Shown here in pieces: positions 1-9,171 of a stretch of 64,000 bases of DNA. The first letter of the stretch is position 1, and each line of letters opens with the position of its first letter. The position numbers and the translations under genes were made by a program. The stretch lies in contig NZ_CP071849.1 of the NCBI RefSeq assembly GCF_023716565.1, positions 1,240,001-1,304,000 of the forward strand, given 5' to 3'. The notes beneath the pieces are model-generated. The model searched no databases, was not told where the DNA came from, and saw only the letters and a program-made list of their open reading frames with translations. The DNA is from Vibrio sp. SCSIO 43136. GTDB taxonomy: Bacteria; Pseudomonadota; Gammaproteobacteria; Enterobacterales; Vibrionaceae.

Positions 1-407
1 ATATAGTTGTGAACAATTTCATTCACTAACAACGTCAGTTGGCTAGGTGACCCTTCGGCTTTAAAAGGGTCACTTATGCTAATGCAACCACCGTGCCATC
101 TTTTAAATCGTCTAAACCACTGCTTTTTGTCAAAAACCACCAATATTTGCCGGATCATCTTTGCAATTTGCAAATATAACAAATGCAAATTGCAACAATC
201 GAAATGTCGTGAGCCTAATGTATAAGCGCATGACTTAATTTTATAAAATATCTGTAGCGCATAACCTAAACATTTACATAGTGTATGCACCCGAAGTGCG
301 CTTCAGCCCACAATATTCTCTTCATGGTCATATTTAACATGGCGCATATCCAATGAGCTACATAGACTAAATAGATAATTATAATCATCCTAACCATAAG
401 GATTCTA
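1..407. other. Non-coding left edge
   Basis: No convincing gene is seen here. It holds a hairpin at 47-73 (9-bp arms GTGACCCTT / AAGGGTCAC) that may end a gene lying to the left, a symmetric TTGCAA cluster at 161-195, and the leader of the GGDEF gene with a Shine-Dalgarno AAGGA about 8 bases before the ATG at 408. Confidence 0.6.
161..195. promoter_or_regulatory. Inverted repeat of TTGCAA boxes
   Basis: Arms TTGCAATTTGCA (161-172) and TGCAAATTGCAA (184-195) are perfect inverted copies. Read as boxes, there are hexamers TTGCAA at 161, 168 and 190 and ATGCAA at 183, so the two pairs are offset by 22 bp, two helical turns. This resembles a site for a pair of dimers. I do not recognise the regulator. 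The nearest downstream gene is the diguanylate cyclase at 408. Confidence 0.4.
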
Positions 408-2048
408 ATGAGGTTGGCAGGCAACATGCGAACGCTGGGCTATCTAGTGGTCGTTTTCATTTCTTACAATAGTTGGGCAGATCAAGACGTTGTCGTCGGT
501 TTACGCTGGCTACATCAATATCAGTTTGCCGGCTATTATGCCGCCGTTGACCAAGGGTATTACAAACAAGAAGGTCTTAATGTCACCTTGATCCAAGGTC
601 ATCCAGGCATCAATGTCATGGATAAGGTTGTAACTGGGGAATATGACTTTGGGGTCGCCAATGGCGATCTGGTGCTAGCAAGAATGAAAGGTAGACCTTT
701 AGTCGCATTAGCCGCAATTTTTCAACACTCCCCTTCTGTGTTACTCACCCTTGCTTCCTCTGGAATAGATAAGCCAAAGAAGCTAAAAAACAAGTCAATC
801 ATGACCCTCAACGGCCAGCCTTATCCTGAGTTTTTGGCCATGTTTAGTCACGCTAACGTCGCACTCGAAGATCTCGAAATGAAGCCGAGCTCTTATCAGA
901 TCCGTGACCTAATTGATGGAAAAATTGATGCATTCAATGGCTACTTAACCAATGAACCCTACCTCCTTGATAAGCTCAATGTTCGTTATCATGTGCTCAA
1001 TCCAGCAAAAAGCGGTTCTGACTTCTATAGCGATATTCTTTTCACCAGTGAAGCATTGCGCCAGTATTCGCCTGAAGTAGTAAAAGCTTTCCGACGTGCA
1101 ACTTTAGACGGGTGGCGCTACGCACTCGATCATCCTGAAGAGGTCATTCAAAGTATTCGCTTTAAATGGGGTTCTCATAAATCGCTCGATGAACTTCGCT
1201 ATGAAGCACTCGCAATGAGCGGCATGGTTCGACCAGAGTTAGTAGAAATTGGTTACATCAACGCTGAAAGAATTGCGAGTATGGCACAAGTATTTGTTGA
1301 GCATGGCCACGCCGTTGACACCTCCCTACTCGATGACTTTGTCTACAAAGAAGCACAACAAGAGATTGATATTGCCAGCCATAGAATCCTTTTTCTTACT
1401 TTGGTGATTACTTCGATGGGTGGCCTATGCGCCGTGTTATTGCTCGTCTCTCGGCAGCTCCATGCTGAGGTTAAAAAACGAAAAGCCGTCGAAGAGCAAT
1501 TACGCTACCTAGCATCCATTGATCCTCTCACCGAATTGTGTAACCGCCGAAGTTTCAAAGCGGCAAGCAAACAAGAGGAAGCCAAAGCGATAAGCAATCG
1601 TTCAGCCTATAGTATTTTATTGCTCGACATAGATTTCTTTAAAGCCATCAACGACCAGTATGGTCATGATAGTGGGGATAACGTAATTAAAGAAGTCGCA
1701 AAAATCATTCAACTGCTAACAAAAAGTGGAGATATTTGTGCACGTTATGGTGGTGAAGAGTTTATTATCATGATGCCTGACAGCGGTTTTAACGAGTCTG
1801 TCAGTATGGCGCAGATCTTGCGCTCCCACATTAATAGCCAGACCTTTACTTCAAAAACTGGCCACACTTTCAAAATCACGGCCTCATTTGGCATTGCTGA
1901 ATGGGATAAGGCACTACCAATAGACTCTATCATTAGTCATGCAGACCAAGCCCTCTACCTCGCCAAAGCGTCTGGTCGAGACAATATCAAGTGTTATACC
2001 TCATCTAAGACTATTGAAGACAACTGTGCCGTTGAAGTACGCGCATAA
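408..2048 (+). CDS. Periplasmic NMT1-like sensor fused to GGDEF diguanylate cyclase
   Basis: Predicted membrane diguanylate cyclase that makes c-di-GMP from GTP in response to a periplasmic ligand. A signal sequence (about residues 1-24) precedes an NMT1/THI5-like solute-binding domain (about 27-315), one membrane helix (about 326-347) and a GGDEF domain (about 370-530). The active-site motif is GGEEF at 448-452, an accepted functional variant. The inhibitory I-site position that is normally RxxD reads KSGD, so product inhibition may be lost. NMT1-type domains bind pyrimidine-like or sulfonate-like ligands, but the ligand here is unknown. An AAGGA sequence sits 8 bases before the ATG. The gene stands alone and ends at a strong hairpin. 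Confidence 0.9.
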   Translation: MRLAGNMRTLGYLVVVFISYNSWADQDVVVGLRWLHQYQFAGYYAAVDQGYYKQEGLNVTLIQGHPGINVMDKVVTGEYDFGVANGDLVLARMKGRPLVALAAIFQHSPSVLLTLASSGIDKPKKLKNKSIMTLNGQPYPEFLAMFSHANVALEDLEMKPSSYQIRDLIDGKIDAFNGYLTNEPYLLDKLNVRYHVLNPAKSGSDFYSDILFTSEALRQYSPEVVKAFRRATLDGWRYALDHPEEVIQSIRFKWGSHKSLDELRYEALAMSGMVRPELVEIGYINAERIASMAQVFVEHGHAVDTSLLDDFVYKEAQQEIDIASHRILFLTLVITSMGGLCAVLLLVSRQLHAEVKKRKAVEEQLRYLASIDPLTELCNRRSFKAASKQEEAKAISNRSAYSILLLDIDFFKAINDQYGHDSGDNVIKEVAKIIQLLTKSGDICARYGGEEFIIMMPDSGFNESVSMAQILRSHINSQTFTSKTGHTFKITASFGIAEWDKALPIDSIISHADQALYLAKASGRDNIKCYTSSKTIEDNCAVEVRA

Positions 2049-2050
2049 AA

Positions 2051-2091
2051 ATACCCTTATTGCCGACTCTCCTTGTCGTCGATAAGGGTAT
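2051..2091. terminator. Bidirectional hairpin terminator
   Basis: Perfect 10-bp arms ATACCCTTAT and ATAAGGGTAT, with an inner CGAC/GTCG stem, are followed by TATTTGTT on the plus strand and preceded by an A-run that gives a U-run on the minus strand. It sits between the convergent GGDEF gene and the small minus-strand gene at 2129. Confidence 0.8.
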
Positions 2092-2128
2092 ATTTGTTAG
2101 CGAGTTTTGAAGGCTATGCTTAATGAGG

Positions 2129-2377
2129 TTAAGCGGCCTGCTGAGCCGAAACTGGCGTTGGTTTGATATTTGGCTCAGGTACATTTTGACAGTTGCAAGT
2201 GCGGCAGTAGAGGTGGCGTTCCATCTCATAGTAGTGTTCCCCACTCAGGAACTTAAACACCAACTGGTTCGCATTCTGAATCTTCTCCAATAACGTCGTA
2301 CATTGTGTCTGGGATTTTCTCATAACTTCTTTATGGTCAGTCACTTTGTCGCACACTTCACAATATACTTTTGGCAT
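2129..2377 (-). CDS. Small cysteine-rich (zinc-ribbon-like) protein
   Basis: 82-residue protein of unknown function. It begins MPKVYCEVCDKVTDHK and later has CRTCNC, giving two CxxC-type knuckles (about C6/C9 and C58/C61) that could bind one zinc ion. The spacing suggests a zinc ribbon rather than a ferredoxin. No signal peptide is present, so it is probably cytoplasmic. AAGGA lies about 10 bases before the ATG. It is convergent with the GGDEF gene and shares its terminator. The plus-strand open frame over it is a shadow. The function cannot be assigned from sequence. Confidence 0.65.
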   Translation of the reverse strand: MPKVYCEVCDKVTDHKEVMRKSQTQCTTLLEKIQNANQLVFKFLSGEHYYEMERHLYCRTCNCQNVPEPNIKPTPVSAQQAA

Positions 2378-2563
2378 CGTCTTGGGTCCTTTTATACAAG
2401 ATCAGATTCAGGGTTCATGTTATTGACACAATTAAAACAAACTCGTTCCATAGAATTAATTCGTTCGGTAAAATTTTGTGCAGCAGTTAACAAATTAATG
2501 TCCGTTAAAAGACATCCTGTTGAATAATCTTGAGCCAGATCAACAATTAGACGAGCTAAAACA

Positions 2564-2589
2564 AAAAAGCACCATAAAGGTGCTTTTTA
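2564..2589 (-). terminator. Hairpin terminator
   Basis: AAAAGCACC, a short loop, then AGGTGCTTTTT. It lies just beyond the stop codon of the small minus-strand gene at 2641 and has a U-run in both directions. Confidence 0.7.
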
Positions 2590-2640
2590 TAAATGCCTGA
2601 GAAAATCGTGTTTCCAAAACACCGACTTACTGTAGAGTCG

Positions 2641-2790
2641 TTAAACTTCACCCTGCTGTTGGGCTTGCTTAACTAGAGCCTGACGTTGAGCTTCAATGTC
2701 TGAAGGTACTTGGCTTTCCTGAGTGGTTTGTAATTCCGTTTGGGAACCCACTTCTTGTGGGAAAAATACATAGTACTTGTTGATAGTCAT
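2641..2790 (-). CDS. Small 49-residue protein, unknown
   Basis: Short gene starting MTINKYYVFFPQEVG and ending in a glutamine-rich tail (KQAQQQGEV). Support comes from a Shine-Dalgarno GAGGTT about 6 bases before the ATG at 2790 and a hairpin terminator directly after the stop. The middle is rich in Gln, Thr and Ser, and no membrane helix or cysteine is present. I do not recognise the family. It could be a small stress or regulatory protein. Confidence 0.55.
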   Translation of the reverse strand: MTINKYYVFFPQEVGSQTELQTTQESQVPSDIEAQRQALVKQAQQQGEV

Positions 2791-2845
2791 GATAGAACCT
2801 CAATGTGATTTACTACGCTATTAGTATCTCCTTAGGATAAAAGCT

Positions 2846-2894
2846 CTACATCCTCCACATTGATGTTTTTCTCGGCGTAGTTGTGGAGGCGTAG
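2846..2894. other. Large stem-loop in intergenic region
   Basis: Arms CTAC..CCTCCACA (2846-2859) and TGTGGAGG.GTAG (2882-2894) enclose a 22-base loop. It lies between the acyl-CoA ligase stop (2951) and the start of the small gene at 2790. It may be an atypical terminator or a structured leader. The loop rules out an ordinary intrinsic terminator. Confidence 0.4.
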
Positions 2895-2950
2895 GTTACT
2901 CCTTCTTTAGTATGTTATCAATAAGCAATGCAAACATACCGTAATTCAAG

Positions 2951-4504
2951 CTATGCAGGCTCTGTCTGAGTAGCCATAACCTCTGCTCGTAGGTCTTTCT
3001 TCAAGATTTTTCCTGTCGCACTCATTGGCAAAATCGGTCTGATTTCGACAGAACGTGGATACTTAAATGCCGCAACATGGTCTTTACCCCACTCAAACAG
3101 GTTTTGCTCAGACTCGACTACGCCCTCTTTTAGTACGACATAAGCCTTTATCTCCTCTCCATACTCCAGATGAGGAACACCGATGACAGCGACCATAGCC
3201 ACAGCCGGGTGAGTCATAAACACTTCTTCGATTTCTCTTGGGTAGACATTAAAACCACCACGAATGATCATATCTTTAACGCGATCGACGATATAGAGGT
3301 TGCCAATTTCATCAAACTGCCCGACATCACCGGTATAGAACCAGCCATCTTTAATTGCTTGCTGAGTCGCTTCTGGTCGGTTGTAATAACCTTTCATGAC
3401 ATTGTGACCGCGAATGGTAATCTCCCCCTGCTCTCCTTGGGCAACTTGCTCACCAAACGCATCCACGAGGCGAATTTCAACCCCTTGAATTGGCTGACCG
3501 ACTGAGCCAGGAATACGTTCATAATCTAGGTGATTAAAGCTTGCAATCGGACTGGTTTCTGACAGGCCATAACCTTCTAAAACTGGCACTTCAAATCGCT
3601 GCTCAAACTGACTTATAACTTCGGTAGGTAATGCTGAGCCACCACTAATGGCGATTCGAATAGAAGAAATATCACTACTATCTTGGCAATGTAAAATGCC
3701 GATAAACATGGTTGGCACGCCAGCGAACACTGTCACTTGATGCTTCTCGATCAACTTAAGCACCTGTTGAGGTTCAAACCTTGGCACCAACACCATCGTT
3801 GCTCCATTTAACACGGATGAGTTCATCTGCACTGTTTGGGCAAAAGTATGAAATAGCGGCAGGGTCACCAGCTGCTTATCATCTCCTTGCATAGCACATA
3901 TACATTGAGCAACCATAGCATTACAAACGATATTACTGTGAGTAAGCTCTGCACCTTTTGGCATTCCTGTCGTACCACTGGTGTACAAGATAACCGCAGT
4001 ATCTCCATCATCACGAGAAACGTAATCACTGATCGGTGCATTTTCAGCAATAAATGCCGTTAATGTTTGCTCCCCCTGCCACTCGCATTGAGACTGATCG
4101 GCGGTCATTACAATCATTTTTTCACACTGACCAACCTGCTCAAATGCTGCCTTACCCATTTTCGCCATTGGCAGTTCTGGCGTTCCTTCAAAACAGAAGT
4201 AAAATCGCGCATCTGAGTCTTCTAAGTGGAACTTAATTTCCCGCTCACGGAGTAATACATTGAGCGGTGCGACCACACCACCAGCCTTAAGCACACCGTA
4301 AAAAATGATCGGGAAGAAGGGTAGATTTGGACAACTTAACGCAACTTTATCTCCAGTATTTAAACCTGCATCAATTAAGGCCGATGCGACTTTGCCTGCC
4401 ATTAAATCAAACTGCGCATAGGTCAGTTCAACATCTCCACAGATTATTGCGGTCTTGTTTGGTTTGAGTTGTGCGTTTCTAGCCAGTGCTGCTGCCAAAT
4501 TCAT
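2951..4504 (-). CDS. Long-chain acyl-CoA synthetase (AMP-forming)
   Basis: Member of the ANL superfamily that activates a carboxylic acid as an acyl-adenylate and transfers it to CoA in the cytoplasm. Visible motifs are the AMP/P-loop YTSGTTGMPKG (about residue 173), GYGLSETSP, GWFYTGD, the hinge DMIIRGGFNVYP and the C-terminal catalytic lysine in SATGKILKKD. The length (517 residues) is normal for a medium- or long-chain fatty acyl or aryl acid ligase, but the acid is not predictable. GGAG lies 8 bases before the ATG. It is divergent from the GH36 gene and stands alone, with no other beta-oxidation genes nearby. Confidence 0.88.
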   Translation of the reverse strand: MNLAAALARNAQLKPNKTAIICGDVELTYAQFDLMAGKVASALIDAGLNTGDKVALSCPNLPFFPIIFYGVLKAGGVVAPLNVLLREREIKFHLEDSDARFYFCFEGTPELPMAKMGKAAFEQVGQCEKMIVMTADQSQCEWQGEQTLTAFIAENAPISDYVSRDDGDTAVILYTSGTTGMPKGAELTHSNIVCNAMVAQCICAMQGDDKQLVTLPLFHTFAQTVQMNSSVLNGATMVLVPRFEPQQVLKLIEKHQVTVFAGVPTMFIGILHCQDSSDISSIRIAISGGSALPTEVISQFEQRFEVPVLEGYGLSETSPIASFNHLDYERIPGSVGQPIQGVEIRLVDAFGEQVAQGEQGEITIRGHNVMKGYYNRPEATQQAIKDGWFYTGDVGQFDEIGNLYIVDRVKDMIIRGGFNVYPREIEEVFMTHPAVAMVAVIGVPHLEYGEEIKAYVVLKEGVVESEQNLFEWGKDHVAAFKYPRSVEIRPILPMSATGKILKKDLRAEVMATQTEPA

Positions 4505-4604
4505 CGTTGCATCTCCATTTATGCCAAATGAGTTCTCATCGTGTTCTCATTGTTGAGGCAAATCTAATGATCGTCATTTCATATGTTAATCATTTGTGAT
4601 CATA

Positions 4605-4620
4605 TGCACCAAATTCCATT
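4605..4620. promoter_or_regulatory. Possible CRP site
   Basis: TGTGATCATATGCACC matches TGTGA-N6-TCACA at 8 of 10 conserved positions. It lies about 100 bp upstream of the acyl-CoA ligase and about 215 bp upstream of the GH36 gene. Control of either carbon-utilisation gene by CRP would be reasonable, but the second half-site is weak. Confidence 0.35.
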
Positions 4621-4713
4621 GAAAACAGTGCATAATGGTGACGAGAAACTCGATTTGGTTTTACTAGTGCAATTGAACAATTGACTGCTAAAGCAACTTT
4701 GTATAACGACATT

Positions 4714-4781
4714 GTGTCTAATTACGCAGATCGAGGCCGAAAACTCAATTTTGGCAATATTTCCTCAAACGAATTAGACAC
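4714..4781. promoter_or_regulatory. Spaced inverted repeat before GH36 gene
   Basis: Perfect 10-base arms GTGTCTAATT (4714-4723) and AATTAGACAC (4772-4781) are separated by 48 bases, close to 5.5 helical turns centre to centre. They lie in the 331-bp gap between the divergent ligase and GH36 genes, 55 bp before the latter. This is candidate operator architecture. No other clear signal was seen in the gap. Confidence 0.35.
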
Positions 4782-4835
4782 TTCTAAACTAACGTGCTGT
4801 AATTTATCTAATTGACTAAATCATTAATTTAGGTG

Positions 4836-6572
4836 ATGAGTGTGAAATTAGACAATGGAATTCAACTTGATATCTTAGCAACCGATATCAAAGCGGAACT
4901 CGCTGCTAACGAAGCAAAGTTTAGATTTCAGGGCATTCATAACGAACCCCTAGCAAATGACTTATTGATGGCTCAAGTCAGTTTAGATGTTGAGCATGGC
5001 GTGCAAATCATTGGCGACGGCTTTCAAATGCTTGCTCAAACCACTGGCACACCAGAAAACCCGATTGATATTGGCCGCTGTCCCGACAATAACGAAAGTT
5101 ATCGTATCTATTCAAGCACCGCAGCTAAACGATATTACAATACGCTGGTGATAGAACACGCTGACGGCTATGTGCTGTTTGGCTTTACCAGTTGTTTGAG
5201 GTTTGCTGGATATTTTGAAATAGAAGCCATTCAAACTGGCTACAACATCTTGATAAGAATCGACGGTGAACATACACTACCTCAACACTGGGACACCAAT
5301 ACGTTGGAAAGTGTTTGTGTACTCACCGGAGATTCACTCTCCACCCTCTATACCCAATATGCCCACTTAGTTAATGCCCACCACCCTACTCGCTCAGGTG
5401 TACTCAAAGACACACCTATTGGTTGGTGCTCGTGGTATGCCTACTATGCCGAAGTCAATGAACGCAACGTTCACGCCAACGTGGCAAGAATGAGCGATAA
5501 ACTTGAGCACCTTGAGTGGGTGTTACTTGACGATGGTTACCAAGCTTACATGGGAGACTGGCTTACTCCGTCAGAAAAGTTTTCCTCTGGAGTTGAAGAA
5601 CTCATCCACTGGATCGCACAGCAAGGTAAAAAACCGGCTATCTGGATGGCACCTTTTATAGCGGAGCCCAACTCAGAGCTTTTCAAAAACCATCCCGACT
5701 GGTTTGTGCGCAATGATGTGGGAGAACCGCTTAAAGCCGAAGATGTCACCTATGGTGGGTGGCGGTGCACACCTTGGTATGTATTAGACACTTCCCACCC
5801 TGATGTTCTAGAGCACTTAGAGGCCACGGTTAAGATCATGGCTGAGCAATGGGGTGTGCAGATGTTCAAACTCGACGCCAATTATTGGGGAACATTAAAA
5901 GGTAAAAGATATCGAGAAGGCGTAACGGGAGTAGAAGCCTACCGCATGGGCATGGAGGCTATCACCCGAGGCGCAGGCAAAGCGCTCATTCTTGGTTGTA
6001 ACGCCCCCATGTGGCCATCACTTGGGTTAGTCGACGCAATGCGAGTATCGGATGATGTGGAACGCAACGCCCACCGATTTGAACAAATCGCAAAAGAAAC
6101 CTTCTATCGATCATGGCAACATCGCAAGCTTTGGCAAATTGACCCTGATTGTGTAGCCCTGACTTCTCTTGCCGATCAACACGCTGATCAGCGCGCATAT
6201 GATTTTCACCGCACCGCCGTGTTAGCCAGTTCGGGAATGCTCTTATCAGGTGATCCACTGCCTGAAATCAGTGATTATGCCCGAAGCAGTTTTAACAAAC
6301 TTATCAAACGAGTAAAGCACAACCCAAATTCTGCCAAGTTTACTTCGCTGACATTAAACCACGCTTTCTTAAAGCTCACGCTACACAATGATTTACATTG
6401 TCTATTTAACTTCGATCAAAATGAAAAAGAGCATACATTGACCTCTGATCATCCAGTTTACTGGTATGATTTTTGGACAGGAAAACGTCTGTGTGAAGAG
6501 CCAATGCAACTATTACAGGTTGGCATAGACAAAGGGCTAAATGCTCGCGCGATTTTAACTTCTGATAAATGA
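4836..6572 (+). CDS. GH36-family alpha-galactosidase-like glycosidase
   Basis: Clan GH-D enzyme expected to hydrolyse (or transfer) alpha-galactosides. The (beta/alpha)8 barrel shows GWCSWYAYY, LDDGYQ, the nucleophile motif FKLDAN (Asp at about 347) and the acid/base motif RVSDDV (about 406), in family order. The first 190 residues form the usual N-terminal beta-sandwich. No signal peptide is seen, so it is cytoplasmic. The best ribosome site, AGGTGAT at 4831-4837, favours GTG 4842 or ATG 4836 as start; the GTG at 4833 is less likely. No transporter or galactose genes adjoin it, so substrate supply is unexplained. Raffinose-synthase-like activity is an alternative. Confidence 0.8.
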   Translation: MSVKLDNGIQLDILATDIKAELAANEAKFRFQGIHNEPLANDLLMAQVSLDVEHGVQIIGDGFQMLAQTTGTPENPIDIGRCPDNNESYRIYSSTAAKRYYNTLVIEHADGYVLFGFTSCLRFAGYFEIEAIQTGYNILIRIDGEHTLPQHWDTNTLESVCVLTGDSLSTLYTQYAHLVNAHHPTRSGVLKDTPIGWCSWYAYYAEVNERNVHANVARMSDKLEHLEWVLLDDGYQAYMGDWLTPSEKFSSGVEELIHWIAQQGKKPAIWMAPFIAEPNSELFKNHPDWFVRNDVGEPLKAEDVTYGGWRCTPWYVLDTSHPDVLEHLEATVKIMAEQWGVQMFKLDANYWGTLKGKRYREGVTGVEAYRMGMEAITRGAGKALILGCNAPMWPSLGLVDAMRVSDDVERNAHRFEQIAKETFYRSWQHRKLWQIDPDCVALTSLADQHADQRAYDFHRTAVLASSGMLLSGDPLPEISDYARSSFNKLIKRVKHNPNSAKFTSLTLNHAFLKLTLHNDLHCLFNFDQNEKEHTLTSDHPVYWYDFWTGKRLCEEPMQLLQVGIDKGLNARAILTSDK

Positions 6573-6699
6573 ATCAAACAGTGCATTAGCTAAGACACAA
6601 ATTAAACATTGCGCACAATTTAATTGCCAATAATTAAATTTATCCTTATAGTGATGGACAAGTTATTCCTGTTACACCAACTAAATTACGAGAGGATGT

Positions 6700-7116
6700 A
6701 TGTTCGCTGAGTACACTGCAACGATCTGGGGACTTTGGTTCATTATCGCTACTATCATTGTTCAGGGCTTTATCGCAATGCGTGCCCACCGCAAGCAAAG
6801 TCACTATGTACCTGGTATTGTTGACCAAAACTTGAGCCATGAGTCTTTTGTTTTCCGTAGCCACCGAACCCATCAAAACTCGTTAGAAAACATCGTACAA
6901 CTGCTCGTGCCTGCGGCATTAGGTATGGTGGTAGGTGCCAATCCAGCATGGCTTGCGGGATTTGTTTGGTTTTATGCTACGGTTCGTATTGCGCACATGG
7001 TCCTGTTTTACAAAATCGCCACAGAGAAAAACCCGAGCCCACGTAGCTACTTCTTTATTTTGGGGTATTTTGCCAATATTGGCTTGATGGTGTTGGTGGC
7101 AATATCTATGGTTTGA
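6700..7116 (+). CDS. MAPEG family membrane protein
   Basis: Four-helix membrane protein of the MAPEG family (membrane-associated proteins in eicosanoid and glutathione metabolism), whose bacterial members are glutathione-dependent transferases or of unknown role. The typical signature is visible as RSHRTHQNSLEN at about residues 52-63, followed by two helices and an aromatic ARG-rich loop. Length 138 is normal. AGAGG lies 5 bases before the ATG. The stop codon lies inside its own terminator hairpin. An insertion sequence lies directly downstream. Confidence 0.85.
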   Translation: MFAEYTATIWGLWFIIATIIVQGFIAMRAHRKQSHYVPGIVDQNLSHESFVFRSHRTHQNSLENIVQLLVPAALGMVVGANPAWLAGFVWFYATVRIAHMVLFYKIATEKNPSPRSYFFILGYFANIGLMVLVAISMV

Positions 7117-7137
7117 TAACCATAGATATTGTATTTT
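7101..7137 (+). terminator. Terminator overlapping MAPEG stop codon
   Basis: Perfect 13-bp arms (AATATCTATGGTT at 7101-7113, inverse at 7118-7130) are followed by GTATTTTTT. The left arm encodes the last four residues of the MAPEG protein. Confidence 0.85.
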
Positions 7138-7219
7138 TTGAAGGGATTGTAGTGGCATAGTGAATTTGGCCACCTGATTAGAGGTGTTAAGATGCACCTC
7201 GTACACAACAGGTGGAACT

Positions 7220-8397
<1,178 letters not shown>

Positions 8398-8413
8398 CCA
8401 CTACACTCCCTTC

Positions 8414-8688
8414 TTGTAAGGGTCTTCTATTGTGCTTACACCAATCCAGTGTACATAAAGAAAGCTATTGTGTCTTGCGGTAGGTACTAATTCACACAGA
8501 ACTTCAACGTGATTACGCTCAGTGCCATAATATCGGCGGGGTGCCCGTGCAGATCGCTGTCACTTATAGCAACTCCAGTGAAGGTGATTATTTATACGCT
8601 TATATTAAGTTGATTTTGATTCAAAATTAAGCCCTCCCGCGCGTAATTAAGAAGGTTCATCACAAATAATACGTAGTCACTTACACAA
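8414..8688. other. Non-coding gap, possible gene remnant
   Basis: Between the IS and the phosphatase gene. A stop-free plus-strand stretch 8484-8630 reads as plausible protein (HTELQRDYAQCHNIGGVPVQ, then IAVTYSNSSEGDYLYAYIKL) but has no start or ribosome site. It could be the 3' end of a gene cut by the IS. I do not recognise it. Confidence 0.3.
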
Positions 8689-9153
8689 TTAATTAAACTT
8701 TTTTGCAGTGCTTCCAAGCCGTGCTGCCCAGCTAACAGCGGCACGCTCTAATACCTCATAACAAGCATCAAATGCATCATCAGACTGTTTATACGGATCA
8801 TCAATATGTCCTTGTCCAATCCATTGTCCTATAAATAGCGTCCTACCACCAGAGCCAGGGGCAATCTCCATCACTTCTTGTCTGTGCTGTTCTGTCATTA
8901 CTAAGATAAGGTCATATCCTTTTGCCAACTCAGCGGTTAACGGTTGAGAAGTATGAGAGCTAAGATCTAGCCCCTTCGTTTCTGCCACATTGATAGAGCC
9001 TTGGTCTGCCTTTGCACCAGCAATACCAAGCGAGGAAACCTGAGTACCAGCAGAGCCAATCTGTTTGTTTGGCAAATGACGTTTAAAGATAGCTTCTGCC
9101 AAAGGTGAACGACAGATATTTGCCGTACAGATAATCAATATCGAATTAAACAT
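8689..9153 (-). CDS. Low-molecular-weight protein-tyrosine phosphatase (Wzb-like)
   Basis: Cytoplasmic phosphatase expected to dephosphorylate the tyrosine autokinase of the same operon (17664-19889), a cycle needed for polysaccharide export in Wzy-dependent systems. The P-loop CX5R motif CTANICRS starts at residue 9, and the acid loop DDPY lies at about residue 117. Length 154 is typical. It is the last gene of the minus-strand polysaccharide operon, 18 bases after the preceding gene, with AGGAA 5 bases before the ATG. The partner is far upstream in the same transcript, unlike E. coli where wzb adjoins wzc. Confidence 0.9.
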   Translation of the reverse strand: MFNSILIICTANICRSPLAEAIFKRHLPNKQIGSAGTQVSSLGIAGAKADQGSINVAETKGLDLSSHTSQPLTAELAKGYDLILVMTEQHRQEVMEIAPGSGGRTLFIGQWIGQGHIDDPYKQSDDAFDACYEVLERAAVSWAARLGSTAKKFN

Positions 9154-9171
9154 ATTGTTCCTAAAACAAGG

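Noticed and set aside
2303..2527. Plus-strand 74-codon frame
   Set aside because: Overlaps the Cys-rich minus-strand gene, which has a good ribosome site and conserved CxxC pairs.
8484..8630. Short plus-strand gene
   Set aside because: No start codon with a ribosome site and no recognised family; kept only as a possible remnant in the gap description.
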